Source: Rhodovulum sulfidophilum DSM 1374 | GTDB lineage: Bacteria > Pseudomonadota > Alphaproteobacteria > Rhodobacterales > Rhodobacteraceae | Length of the DNA stretch: 64,000 nt | Assembly (NCBI RefSeq): GCF_001633165.1 | Contig: NZ_CP015418.1 | Span: 2,108,001 to 2,172,000, forward strand | Direction of reading: 5' to 3' | Shown: positions 24,951 through 33,579 of the stretch, in pieces | Position numbering within the stretch: the stretch's first letter is position 1 | How the letters are laid out: every line of letters begins with the position of its first letter | The notes under the pieces: generated by a model | Seen by the model: only the letters and a program-made list of their open reading frames with translations | What the model was told of the DNA's origin: nothing | Databases searched by the model: none | Position numbers and translations under genes: made by a program

Positions 24951-26372
24951 ATGTCAGACCAAGCGCCCGTGATCTGGTGGGTCCGTCGCGACCTGCGCCT
25001 CGGCGACAACGCCGCGCTTGCCGCGGCGGCGGGGTCGGGGCGGCCGGTGGTGCCGCTCTTCATCCATGACGAAACCGTCGAGGCGCTTGGCGCGGCGGCG
25101 AAATGGCGGCTGGGCGAGGGCGTTGCGGCTTTCGCCCGGGCTCTGGGCGCGCGCGGCTCGCGGCTGATCCTGCGCCGGGGCGCCGCGCCGGGCGTGCTGC
25201 GCGCGGTGGCGGCCGAGACCGGTGCCGCCGCGATCGTCCGGAGCCGCGCCTACGACCCGCTCGGGCGTGACAGCGACAAGGCGGTGGAGGACGGGCTTGT
25301 CGGGACCGGGATCGAACTGCGCGCGGTTGCCGGGTCTCTGCTGTTCGAGCCCTGGACGGTCGAGACCGGGCAGGGCGGCTTCTACAAGGTCTATACGCCC
25401 TACTGGAAGGCGGTGCGCGACCGCGACCTGCCCGAGCCCGCGCCTGCGCCGGGGCTGATCCCGCGGCCCGATTTCTGGCCCGCCTCCGACGAGATCGAGG
25501 ACTGGCGGATGGGGGCGGCGCTTGGCCGGGGGGCGGCCGTGCTGGCGCGTCATGCCTCGGTCGGCGAGGAGGCGGCGCAGGGGCGGCTGGGTGCCTTCGC
25601 GGCGCAGAAGATCGCCGATTACGCCGAGCGGCGCGATTTTCCGGCGGCCGGGGCCACCTCGCGCCTGTCCGAGCATCTGAGCTGGGGCGAGATTTCCCCG
25701 CGCAGCTGCTGGCATGCGGGGCTGCGGGCGATGGAGGCGGGCAAGGCCGGGGCCGAGACCTTTCTCAAGGAACTCGTCTGGCGCGAATTCGCCTGGCATC
25801 TGCTCTGGCACAGTCCGCATATCGCCGAGCGGAACTGGCGCGAGGGCTGGGACGATTTCCCCTGGTCCACGGATGGCGACAGCCCCGAGGCCACCGCTTG
25901 GAAGCGCGGCCGCACCGGCATCCCCTTCGTCGATGCCGCGATGCGCGAGATGTATGTGACCGGCACCATGCATAACCGCGCCCGGATGGTCGCGGCCTCC
26001 TGGCTGACAAAGAACCTGATGACCCATTGGCGGGTGGGCATGGAATGGTTTGCCGATCACCTGACCGACTGGGACCCGGCCTCGAATGCGATGGGCTGGC
26101 AATGGGTGGCCGGATCGGGCCCCGATGCCGCGCCCTATTTCCGGATCTTCAATCCCGAGACGCAGGCGGCGAAATTCGACCCCGACGGCGCCTATCGCGA
26201 TGCCTGGATCGCCGAGGGGCGGCAGAGCCCGGGCCAGGGCGCGCGGGACTATTTCGACGCGGTGCCGCGCGCCTGGGGGCTGTCGCCCGACGCCGCCTAT
26301 CCGGCCCCGGCGGTGACGCCCGAGGCCGGGCGCCGCCGCGCGCTGGCGGCCTATCAGGCGCGGGAGGGCTAG
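24951..26372 (+). CDS. phrB: Deoxyribodipyrimidine photolyase
   Basis: 473 residues. It repairs cyclobutane pyrimidine dimers with blue light using FADH- and an antenna cofactor. The N-terminal alpha/beta domain starts VIWWVRRDLRLGDNAAL. The C-terminal FAD domain has SRLSEHLSWGEISPR, FLKELVWREFAWHLLWH, GRTGIPFVDAAMREMYVTG, MHNRARMVAASWLTKNL and WEW-type DWDPASNAMGWQWVAGSGPD. The tryptophan electron chain is present. Length is normal for class I CPD photolyases. Confidence 0.95.
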   Translation: MSDQAPVIWWVRRDLRLGDNAALAAAAGSGRPVVPLFIHDETVEALGAAAKWRLGEGVAAFARALGARGSRLILRRGAAPGVLRAVAAETGAAAIVRSRAYDPLGRDSDKAVEDGLVGTGIELRAVAGSLLFEPWTVETGQGGFYKVYTPYWKAVRDRDLPEPAPAPGLIPRPDFWPASDEIEDWRMGAALGRGAAVLARHASVGEEAAQGRLGAFAAQKIADYAERRDFPAAGATSRLSEHLSWGEISPRSCWHAGLRAMEAGKAGAETFLKELVWREFAWHLLWHSPHIAERNWREGWDDFPWSTDGDSPEATAWKRGRTGIPFVDAAMREMYVTGTMHNRARMVAASWLTKNLMTHWRVGMEWFADHLTDWDPASNAMGWQWVAGSGPDAAPYFRIFNPETQAAKFDPDGAYRDAWIAEGRQSPGQGARDYFDAVPRAWGLSPDAAYPAPAVTPEAGRRRALAAYQAREG

Positions 26373-26450
26373 GCCGTTGCACGGCCGCGCGCGATCTGCA
26401 CAATCGCATGGCACGAACGACAAGAACCATAAGGGAACGAGGGAGCCAGG

Positions 26451-27662
26451 ATGACTGTCCTGACGAGTACGAGAGGGCAGGCCGACCTGCCGCGCTATTT
26501 CACACAGGTCTTCGACATCGCCGGGCGCATGGGCCACGGTCGGCTCGACTTCGTGCTGCCCGACGGGCGGCGCTTTCGCGCCGAGGGGCGCGGCGCCGGC
26601 CCGGTGGCCCAGCTCGATATCCACGATGCCGACGTCTTCGCCCGGCTGATCCGCGAGGGCGATCTGGGCTTTTGCGAAGCCTATGTCGAGGGCGGCTGGT
26701 CCACCCCCGACCTGATGGCCTTCATGGATCTCGTCCATGCCGATAACGACGAACTCTTCGACGGGTTCCCCGGCCTCGGGCTGCTCCGCGCCTATGAGCG
26801 GCTGCGGTTCTGGCTGCAGAGCAATTCGAAGACCCAGGCGCGCAAGAACATCTCGCACCATTACGACCTCGGAAACGAGTTCTACGGGCTCTGGCTCGAC
26901 GAGACGATGACCTATTCCTCGGCGCTGTTCCGCACCGGGCAAGAAAGCCTCGAGGCCGCGCAGGAGCTGAAATATGCCGCCATGGTCGACCAGATGGGGG
27001 TGGCGCCGGGCGATCACGTCTTGGAAATCGGCTGCGGCTGGGGCGGCTTCGCCGAATATGCTGCCGGACAGCGGGGCCTCAAGGTCACCGGGCTGACCAT
27101 CAGCCGCGAACAGCACGACTATGCGGTGGCGCGGATCGCCAGGGCCGGGCTGGCCGACCGGGTCGAGATCAAGCTGCAGGATTACCGCGACGAGACCGGG
27201 CGCTATGACGGCATCGCCTCGATCGAGATGTTCGAGGCGGTGGGCGAGAAATACTGGCCGACCTATTTCCGCCAGGTGAATGATTGTCTCAAGCCCGGCG
27301 GGCAGGCCACGCTGCAGGTCATCACCGTGCAGGAACGCCGCTACGAGATTTACCGCAAGGGCGTCGATTTCATCCAGAAATACATCTTCCCGGGCGGCAT
27401 GCTGCCCAGCCCCGGCGTCCTGCGCGCCCAGGCCAGTGCGGCCGGGCTCGAGATCCGGCGCTCGATGGAATTCGGCGAAAGCTATGCGCTGACGCTCCGG
27501 CGCTGGCACGAGACCTTCAACGACCGCTGGGACGAGGTCGCGCGGCTGGGCTTCGATGCGCGGTTCCGGCGCATGTGGAACCTCTATCTCGCGTCTTGCG
27601 CGGCCACCTTCCACAGCGGAAACTGCGACGTGACCCAGTTGACAGTCGCACGGCCCGCCTGA
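26451..27662 (+). CDS. cfa: Cyclopropane-fatty-acyl-phospholipid synthase
   Basis: 403 residues. It methylenates the double bond of membrane acyl chains with SAM. The N-terminal lipid-binding part has DLGFCEAYVEGGWSTPDL. The SAM domain shows ISHHYDLGNEFYGLWLD, MTYSSALF, VLEIGCGWGGFAEYAA, VTGLTISREQHDYA, IEMFEAVGEKYWPTYF and YIFPGGMLPSP, all Cfa hallmarks including the glutamate of the bicarbonate site. The ATG has GAGGGAG upstream. The gene is complete and adjoins trgB. Confidence 0.95.
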   Translation: MTVLTSTRGQADLPRYFTQVFDIAGRMGHGRLDFVLPDGRRFRAEGRGAGPVAQLDIHDADVFARLIREGDLGFCEAYVEGGWSTPDLMAFMDLVHADNDELFDGFPGLGLLRAYERLRFWLQSNSKTQARKNISHHYDLGNEFYGLWLDETMTYSSALFRTGQESLEAAQELKYAAMVDQMGVAPGDHVLEIGCGWGGFAEYAAGQRGLKVTGLTISREQHDYAVARIARAGLADRVEIKLQDYRDETGRYDGIASIEMFEAVGEKYWPTYFRQVNDCLKPGGQATLQVITVQERRYEIYRKGVDFIQKYIFPGGMLPSPGVLRAQASAAGLEIRRSMEFGESYALTLRRWHETFNDRWDEVARLGFDARFRRMWNLYLASCAATFHSGNCDVTQLTVARPA

Positions 27663-27665
27663 CCC

Positions 27666-27860
27666 ATGCCCATTGCCGCCAAGCCCGTCGCATGCCGTCC
27701 TTGCGGAGGGCTGGCCCAGGCCGTTCCGGCGGGCCGGATCGGGCTTGCGGGCGGCTACGGGCCGTGGCTTGGCGTCTTGCTTGCGGTCATCGGCCTCCTG
27801 CCGGTCGGTCGCGGTCCGGCCGGGTTGGCGGCCGGGGCCATCTCACATTTCTGGAGCTGA
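27666..27860 (+). CDS. Doubtful 64-residue open frame after cfa
   Basis: The frame starts 3 bp after the cfa stop and encodes a small Gly/Ala/Leu-rich protein with one hydrophobic segment (YGPWLGVLLAVIGLLPVG). There is no ribosome site of its own and no family match, and in this GC-rich DNA such frames arise by chance. It could be a coupled small membrane protein, but I would not rely on it. Confidence 0.25.
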   Translation: MPIAAKPVACRPCGGLAQAVPAGRIGLAGGYGPWLGVLLAVIGLLPVGRGPAGLAAGAISHFWS

Positions 27861-27871
27861 AGGACACGAAC

Positions 27872-28999
27872 ATGGAACGCATGTTCCTTTACGGCACTTT
27901 GTGCCATCTGCCGCTTTTGGCGCGGGTGCTGAACCGCCCCGCCGGTACGCTGGACACCCTTCCCGCGCGGCTGCCGGATCATGCCGTGCGGCTGGCCGGG
28001 GGCGAGGGCTTTCCGCTGATCCTGCCCGAGCCCGGCACGGAGGCCGAGGGGCTTCTGGTCAGTGGGCTGACGACGGAGGATCGGGCGCGGCTTGACTATT
28101 ACGAGGGCGGCTACGGCTTCGCCCACGACGAGGTGACGGTCGAGACCGCCGCGGGGCCGGTCGCGGCCGGGATCTATGCCCGGGCCCGGTCGGGGCGCGC
28201 GCCCACCGAGGCCTGGGATCCGGACGCCTGGCGCGCGCGCTGGGGCGATCTGGTGACCGAGGCCGCGGGCGAGGTGATGCTGGGCTATCCTGACCGCCCG
28301 CCCGAGGTGAACGCCCGGCGCGACCGGATGATGCTGGCCCGCGCCGCCTCGACGCTGCGGGCGCGCGCGCCGGGCCCCGCCAGCTTGCGCAAACCGACCC
28401 GGCCGGGCGATGTCGTCGAGACCGGGCGGGTCCAGCCCTATGCCAATTTCTTCGCGGTCGAGGAATATACCTTCCGCCATACCCGTTTCGACGGGCGGAT
28501 GAGCGATCAGATGGTCCGCGCGGCCTTCCTGACCGGCGATGCCGCGACCGTGCTGCCCTACGATCCGGTTCGCGACGCCGTGCTGCTGATCGAGCAGCTG
28601 CGCGTCGGGCCCTATGCGCGGGGCGACAGCCAGGTCTGGTCGGTCGAGGCCATTGCCGGGCTGATCGACCCGGGCGAGAGCCCCGAGGAGACGGTGCGCC
28701 GCGAGGCGGTCGAGGAGGCGGGGCTTACGCTGGGGGCGCTGCATCGCTGCTATGGCTATTATCCCTCGCCCGGGGCCAAGGCCGAATACGTCTATTCCTT
28801 CGTCGGCGAGGCGGATCTGGGCGCCGAGGCGGGCGGGCTTGGCGGGCTTGCGGCCGAGGGCGAGGATATCCGCGGCCATGTCGTGGCGTTCGACCGGGCA
28901 ATGGAACTGATCGGAACCGGCGAGATCGGCAATGCCCCGCTCATCCTGTCGCTGCTCTGGCTTGCACGTCACCGTGAGACGAACCAGCGCCTGGCTTGA
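27872..28999 (+). CDS. trgB: TrgB-like fusion: gamma-glutamylcyclotransferase-like plus Nudix hydrolase
   Basis: 375 residues in two domains. Residues 1-150 are an AIG2/GGCT-like domain starting MERMFLYGTLCHLPLLARVL, whose YGTL loop binds substrate. Residues about 170-375 are a Nudix hydrolase of the YffH/AdpP ADP-sugar pyrophosphatase type; the Nudix box is complete as GLIDPGESPEETVRREAVEE followed by AGL. In Rhodobacter sphaeroides trgB lies with cysK in a tellurite-resistance locus, and cysK follows here after 56 bp, so I use that symbol. The start at 27872 has AAGGA 7 nt upstream. Confidence 0.8.
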   Translation: MERMFLYGTLCHLPLLARVLNRPAGTLDTLPARLPDHAVRLAGGEGFPLILPEPGTEAEGLLVSGLTTEDRARLDYYEGGYGFAHDEVTVETAAGPVAAGIYARARSGRAPTEAWDPDAWRARWGDLVTEAAGEVMLGYPDRPPEVNARRDRMMLARAASTLRARAPGPASLRKPTRPGDVVETGRVQPYANFFAVEEYTFRHTRFDGRMSDQMVRAAFLTGDAATVLPYDPVRDAVLLIEQLRVGPYARGDSQVWSVEAIAGLIDPGESPEETVRREAVEEAGLTLGALHRCYGYYPSPGAKAEYVYSFVGEADLGAEAGGLGGLAAEGEDIRGHVVAFDRAMELIGTGEIGNAPLILSLLWLARHRETNQRLA

Positions 29000-29055
29000 G
29001 TTCGCAGCGGGGCGCCAGTAGCAATGACGAAACTGGCTGGCAGAGGGAGACCCAC

Positions 29056-30117
29056 ATGGCGGCGATACGGAGCGATCTGGCCGATCTGATCGGCAATACG
29101 CCGCTGGTGCGCCTGAAAGGGCCGTCCGAGGCGACCGGCTGCGAGATCCTCGGCAAGGCCGAGTTCATGAATCCGGGCCAGTCGGTCAAGGACCGGGCTG
29201 CGCTGTCGATCATCCGCGACGCGGTGGCCCGCGGCGCGCTGGCCCCGGGCGGCACCATCGTCGAGGGCACCGCGGGCAATACCGGCATCGGGCTGGCGTT
29301 GGTCGGCGCCTCGATGGGGTTCCGGACCGTCATCGTGATCCCCGAGACCCAAAGCCGCGAGAAGAAGGACATGCTGCGCCTGGCCGGGGCCGAGCTGGTC
29401 GAGGTGCCCGCGAAACCCTATCGCGACCCCGACAATTACGTCCGCTATTCGGGCCGTCTGGCCGAGGCGCTGGCGAAGACCGAGCCCAATGGCGCGATCT
29501 GGGCCAACCAGTTCGACAATACCGCCAACCGGCAGGCCCATGCCGAGGGCACCGGCCCCGAGATCTGGGAGCAGACCGGCGGCCGGGTCGACGGCTTCAT
29601 CTGTGCGGTCGGTTCGGGCGGCACGCTGGCGGGCACGGCGATGGCGCTGCAGCCCAAAGGCGTGAAGATCGGGCTGGCCGATCCGCATGGTGCCGCGCTT
29701 TACAGCCATTACACCACCGGCGAGATGAAATCCGAGGGCTCCTCGATCACCGAGGGGATCGGGCAGGGCCGGATCACCGCCAATCTCGAGGGGCTCGCGC
29801 CCGATTTCTGCTGCCGGATCGGCGATGACGAGGCGCTGCCGGTGCTGTTCGACCTGCTGGCGGAGGAGGGGCTCTGCCTCGGCGGCTCGTCGGGGGTGAA
29901 TGTGGCGGGGGCGATGCGGATGGCGCGCGAGATGGGCCCCGGCCATGTCATCGTCACCGTGCTGTGCGATTATGGCACGCGGTACCAGTCGAAGCTGTTC
30001 GATCCGGACTTCCTTCGCGGCAAGGGCCTGCCGGTCCCGCCCTGGATGGACCGCGCTGCCATGAGAAACGACGGCAATGGATGCAGGCCTGCGCTGCCGG
30101 AGGTATTCGCCGGATGA
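29056..30117 (+). CDS. cysK: Cysteine synthase A (O-acetylserine sulfhydrylase)
   Basis: 353 residues, slightly longer than standard CysK at its C-terminus. It makes cysteine from O-acetylserine and sulfide with PLP. Motifs: LIGNTPLVRLKG, the PLP lysine in NPGQSVKDRAAL, the asparagine loop GTAGNTGIGLALVGA, the phosphate-binding AVGSGGTLAGTA and LCLGGSSGVNVAGA. The first asparagine loop reads EGTAGNTG as in CysK/CysM relatives of this group. ATG 29056 follows AGGGAGA. Its stop overlaps the mscS start as ATGA, so the two are translationally coupled. Confidence 0.93.
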   Translation: MAAIRSDLADLIGNTPLVRLKGPSEATGCEILGKAEFMNPGQSVKDRAALSIIRDAVARGALAPGGTIVEGTAGNTGIGLALVGASMGFRTVIVIPETQSREKKDMLRLAGAELVEVPAKPYRDPDNYVRYSGRLAEALAKTEPNGAIWANQFDNTANRQAHAEGTGPEIWEQTGGRVDGFICAVGSGGTLAGTAMALQPKGVKIGLADPHGAALYSHYTTGEMKSEGSSITEGIGQGRITANLEGLAPDFCCRIGDDEALPVLFDLLAEEGLCLGGSSGVNVAGAMRMAREMGPGHVIVTVLCDYGTRYQSKLFDPDFLRGKGLPVPPWMDRAAMRNDGNGCRPALPEVFAG

Positions 30118-32585
30118 AGACCCGTTTTCTGGCCGTTCTGCTGCTGGCCATGGCCGCAGCCGTGTTTTCGCATGGCGGCGCGGCCCCCGCCTTCGCCCAG
30201 GCCCAGAGCCAGCAGGAAGGGATCGACTACGCCCAGTGGGACAGGGATGCCTCGCGCGCCGAGAAGGTGCTTGCCGAGGGCAAGGCCACGACGCCTGCCT
30301 TCGACACGTTGCGCAGCGAGCTGGTCGACTGGCGCACGCGCTTTCTCGACGCGCAGAACATCAACTCGTCCCGGATCAAGACCCTGCGCGACCAGATCTC
30401 GGCCCTGGGCGATCCGCCCGCCGAGGGCGAGAGCGAACCCAAGGAGATCGCCCAGCGCCGGGCCGAGCTGACCAAGCAGCTCAACCAGGCGCAGGCGCCG
30501 AGCCTGAAGGCGGTCGAGGCCTATAGCCGGGCCGACGGGCTGATCCGCGAAATCGACCAGACCATCCGCGAGCGCCAGGCCGATCAGCTTCTGAAGCTCG
30601 GCCCCTCGCCGGTGAACCCGGTGAACTGGCCTGCCGGTCTGATCGCGATCCGCGGCACGCTTGTCGAGGTCGGCAACGAGATCGCGGCGAACTGGGACAA
30701 CCCGAATGCACGCGCCTCGCTGCGCAGCGGATTGCCGGTCACGCTGCTGTTTCTGACCCTGGCCGGGCTCTTGACGGTGCGCGGCCGCCGCTGGATGGAG
30801 ATCTTGTCGGATTTCCTCGCCCAGCGCGGCCGGGGCAGGGGACGGACGCTGTTTTCCGGCATCGCCTCGCTCGGTCAGATCGTGGTGCCGACGCTCGGTA
30901 TCGTGCTGCTGGCGGGGGCGCTGAAATCCTCGGCGATGCTCGGGCTGCGCAGCGAGCGGCTGGTGCAGATGCTGCCGATGCTCGGGCTCACGGTCTTCAC
31001 CGCGGGCTGGCTTGGCGGACGGGTCTTCGCCCAGCTGGGCGTCAGCCATGCGATCCTGACCCTGCCGCCCGAGCGCCGGTCCGAGGGACGGTTCAATTCC
31101 TGGATCCTCGGGCTGATCCTGGCGCTGGCGATGCTGGCGCGGGAGGCGGGCAAGGTCGAGGAATACCCGGCCGAGGCGGTGGCGGTGCTGACCTTCCCGA
31201 TCCTGCTTCTGGCCGGGCTGATGCTGTCCCGAATGGGGCAGCTTCTGCTGGTCCATGTCCGCGCCGATACGGCCGAGGGGCCGGAAGAGCGGTCCTACCG
31301 CAACCGCGTCGCCGCCTTCTTCGGCCGCGCCGCGATCGGGGCCGGGCTGATCGGGCCCCTGCTGGGGGCGGTGGGCTATGCCGAGGCGGGCGATTTCTTC
31401 GTCTATCCCTCGATCCTGACGCTGGCGCTGGTCGGGTTCCTGCTGCTGCTGCAACGCTTCGTGACGGATATCTACGCCGTCCTGATGGGCCGCGATGTCG
31501 AGGACCCCGAGAATGGCGGCGATCTGATCCCGGTGCTGATCGGGATGATCCTCGCGCTGCTGGCGCTTCCGGTTCTGGCGCTGATCTGGGGCGCCCGGGT
31601 GGCCGATCTGACGGAACTCTGGGCGCGCTTCACCGCCGGATACAGCATCGGCGGCACCCGGATCTCGCCCACCAGCTTCCTGACCTTCGTCGTGGTCTTC
31701 ACGCTGGGCTATGCGCTGACCCGGCTGCTGCAGGGGATGCTGCGCTCGACCGTGCTGCCCAAGACCAAGATCGATCCGGGCGGCCAGACCGCGCTGATCT
31801 CGGGCGTGGGCTATATCGGGATCTTCCTCGCCGGGGTGGTGTCGGTGACGACCGCGGGCATCGATCTCAGCTCGCTGGCCATCGTCGCAGGCGCGCTATC
31901 GGTCGGCATCGGCTTCGGGCTGCAGACCATCGTGCAGAACTTCGTCTCGGGCATCATCCTGCTGATCGAGCGGCCCGTCAGCCAGGGCGACTGGATCGAG
32001 GTCGGCGGCGTGATGGGCATCGTCAAGGACATCTCGGTCCGCTCGACCCGGATCCAGACCTTCGACCGCACCGACGTGATCGTGCCCAATGCCGATCTCA
32101 TCGCCGGGCAGGTCACCAACTGGACCCGGCAGAACCTGACCGGGCGGGTGATCCTCAAGGTCGGCGTCGCCTATGGCAGCGACACCCGCCAGGTCGAGAA
32201 GATCCTGATGGAAATCGGCGAGAGCCACCCGCTGGTGATGGTCAATCCCGCGCCTCTGGTCGTGTTCCAGGGCTTCGGCCCCGATGCGCTGGAATTCGAG
32301 CTGAGGGTCATTCTGCGCGACATCAATTACGGGCTGTCGGTGCGCACCGAGCTCAACCACGAGATCGCCCGCCGCTTCGCCGAGGAGGGCTTCGAGATCC
32401 CCTTCGCCCAGCGCGACATCTGGCTGCGCAATCCTGAAACCCTGGGCGACCGGCCCGCGGCTCGGACCCAGCAGGCGCCGGGCCCGTTCCTGCCGCGCCA
32501 GAGCGCCGAGCCGCAGCCCGAGCCGCTTGACGATCTCGGCGGCGATGCCGATGGCGATGGCGATGGAGGAGACGGACCCCGATGA
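30114..32585 (+). CDS. Large MscS-type mechanosensitive channel with DUF3772 domain
   Basis: 823 residues. A signal peptide (residues 1-28, ending PAFAQ) is followed by a periplasmic coiled-coil DUF3772-type domain (about 35-200). Then come many membrane helices (about 240-640) and the MscS pore and beta domain: DLSSLAIVAGALSVGIGFGL, QTIVQNFVSGIILLIERP, VSQGDWIEVGGVMGIVKDIS and STRIQTFDRTDVIVPNADL. It protects against osmotic down-shock in the inner membrane. A GGAGG site lies inside the end of cysK. The C-terminal tail is long, proline- and aspartate/glycine-rich. Confidence 0.9.
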   Translation: MKTRFLAVLLLAMAAAVFSHGGAAPAFAQAQSQQEGIDYAQWDRDASRAEKVLAEGKATTPAFDTLRSELVDWRTRFLDAQNINSSRIKTLRDQISALGDPPAEGESEPKEIAQRRAELTKQLNQAQAPSLKAVEAYSRADGLIREIDQTIRERQADQLLKLGPSPVNPVNWPAGLIAIRGTLVEVGNEIAANWDNPNARASLRSGLPVTLLFLTLAGLLTVRGRRWMEILSDFLAQRGRGRGRTLFSGIASLGQIVVPTLGIVLLAGALKSSAMLGLRSERLVQMLPMLGLTVFTAGWLGGRVFAQLGVSHAILTLPPERRSEGRFNSWILGLILALAMLAREAGKVEEYPAEAVAVLTFPILLLAGLMLSRMGQLLLVHVRADTAEGPEERSYRNRVAAFFGRAAIGAGLIGPLLGAVGYAEAGDFFVYPSILTLALVGFLLLLQRFVTDIYAVLMGRDVEDPENGGDLIPVLIGMILALLALPVLALIWGARVADLTELWARFTAGYSIGGTRISPTSFLTFVVVFTLGYALTRLLQGMLRSTVLPKTKIDPGGQTALISGVGYIGIFLAGVVSVTTAGIDLSSLAIVAGALSVGIGFGLQTIVQNFVSGIILLIERPVSQGDWIEVGGVMGIVKDISVRSTRIQTFDRTDVIVPNADLIAGQVTNWTRQNLTGRVILKVGVAYGSDTRQVEKILMEIGESHPLVMVNPAPLVVFQGFGPDALEFELRVILRDINYGLSVRTELNHEIARRFAEEGFEIPFAQRDIWLRNPETLGDRPAARTQQAPGPFLPRQSAEPQPEPLDDLGGDADGDGDGGDGPR

Positions 32586-32800
32586 CGGATCCGCTTTACC
32601 GCAGCGATCCCTATCTGAGAGAGGCCGCCGCCTTGGTGACGGCCCATGCCGATGGCGGCGTGCTGCTGTCGGCGCCGTTGTTTTATCCGCGCGGCGGCAC
32701 CCATGTCGCGCGGACCGGCGAGATCGGCCCGGTCCGGATCGGCAAGATCGAGAAAAAGGGCCGCCGGAACCGCCGGGTGACGGTGCTTCTCGGCGCGTAG
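32582..32800 (+). pseudogene. AlaX alanyl-tRNA editing protein with large in-frame internal deletion
   Basis: 72 residues. Residues 1-39 match the start of AlaX (LYRSDPYLREAAALVTA, then FYPRGG, where normal AlaX reads FYxTGGGQPGD). Residues from THVARTGEIGPVRI onward match the extreme C-terminus, normally CGGTHVxxTGEIGPV...KGRQNRRV. About 160 residues between them, including the metal-binding HxxxH and the CGGTH cysteine, are missing without loss of frame. The joint falls at a GCGGCGGC stretch that both ends of the deletion would share. Editing activity cannot remain. Its ATG overlaps the mscS stop. Confidence 0.78.
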
Positions 32801-32918
32801 CGCTGGGTTCGGCTCGGGCTTGGTTCCGGCCCGTGCCGGAGCGTCGCGGGCAAGGTCTCGCGGAAGGTTCAAACTCCTCTTGCATCGCGCCCCCGGCCGA
32901 GGGTAGACACCCGGTCAC

Positions 32919-33008
32919 GGAGAGGTGGCCGAGTGGTCGAAGGCGCACGCCTGGAACGCGTGTAGGCGGGGAACCGTCTCCAGGGTTCGAATCCCTGTCT
33001 CTCCGCCA
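32919..33008 (+). tRNA. tRNA-Ser (anticodon GGA)
   Basis: The acceptor GGAGAGG (32919-32925) pairs with TCTCTCC (32998-33004), followed by discriminator G and CCA (33006-33008). The anticodon stem CACGC/GCGTG encloses CTGGAAC, giving anticodon GGA. A long variable arm of serine type is present. The DNA after it changes to accessory content, so this tRNA may mark an integration site. Confidence 0.96.
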
Positions 33009-33034
33009 CTTGCCCTCGCGAAAGCGTTCTCCCG

Positions 33035-33056
33035 ATCCGGCTGCGGCCGGATTTTA
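33035..33056 (+). terminator. Terminator of tRNA-Ser
   Basis: ATCCGGC (33035-33041) pairs with GCCGGAT (33046-33052) around TGCG and is followed by TTTAT, 27 bp after the tRNA CCA. Confidence 0.8.
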
Positions 33057-33309
33057 TCGTTGTTTTCGAGGGTTATGCGGGACGGGCTGAGCACTGGCAT
33101 CTGCACCAGGGGGCCGGGGATCGGTCTCTAAGGGCCAGTATTCTCCAGACCTCATGACTGCGCCAATTTGGTGAATAGCTTGCAACTATCAGAAATATAT
33201 ATCTTTTTACGGCGCCCCACCTGAACACTTCGATGTCAGCGGCGCTCGTGAAAAGGAACCCGGATCGAACATTCAACAGGCGGATCATAGCCTTGCTGCG
33301 CTGGATCAA

Positions 33310-33579
33310 TCAGTGGGAAGAGCCGGCGTCCTCACCTTCTCTCACGTGTGCCGAAGCCTCGTTTTCACCGAGTTCGAGCGTGTCACCAACAGCCACCAGC
33401 CATTCTGCACGGCGGTCGGCGGCCACGGAGACCTGTTCGGGTTTACGCAGGGCACACTCCCAAATCGTCGCCACGCGCCACCCCTGATCAAGCAGCGCTC
33501 CGCGAACGACGCTGTCCCGTGCAACGTTCGCCGCGAACTTGGCCCGCCAGAACTCCGAGCGCGTTGAGGGAGTGGTGGC
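33310..33579 (-). pseudogene. vsr: Very short patch repair endonuclease (Vsr), C-terminal fragment
   Basis: The minus-strand frame ending at 33310 encodes about 81 residues starting EFWRAKFAANVARDSVVR and continuing GWRVATIWECAL, the C-terminal core of Vsr T:G mismatch endonucleases (FWxxKxxxNxxRDxxxxxxLxxxGWRVxxxWEC). The N-terminal half with the catalytic aspartate and the FVHGCFWHGH zinc site is absent: past about 33579 the same frame only shadows the primase-like gene on the other strand. No cognate cytosine methylase is nearby. It is a truncated leftover of a mobile restriction cassette. Confidence 0.75.
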
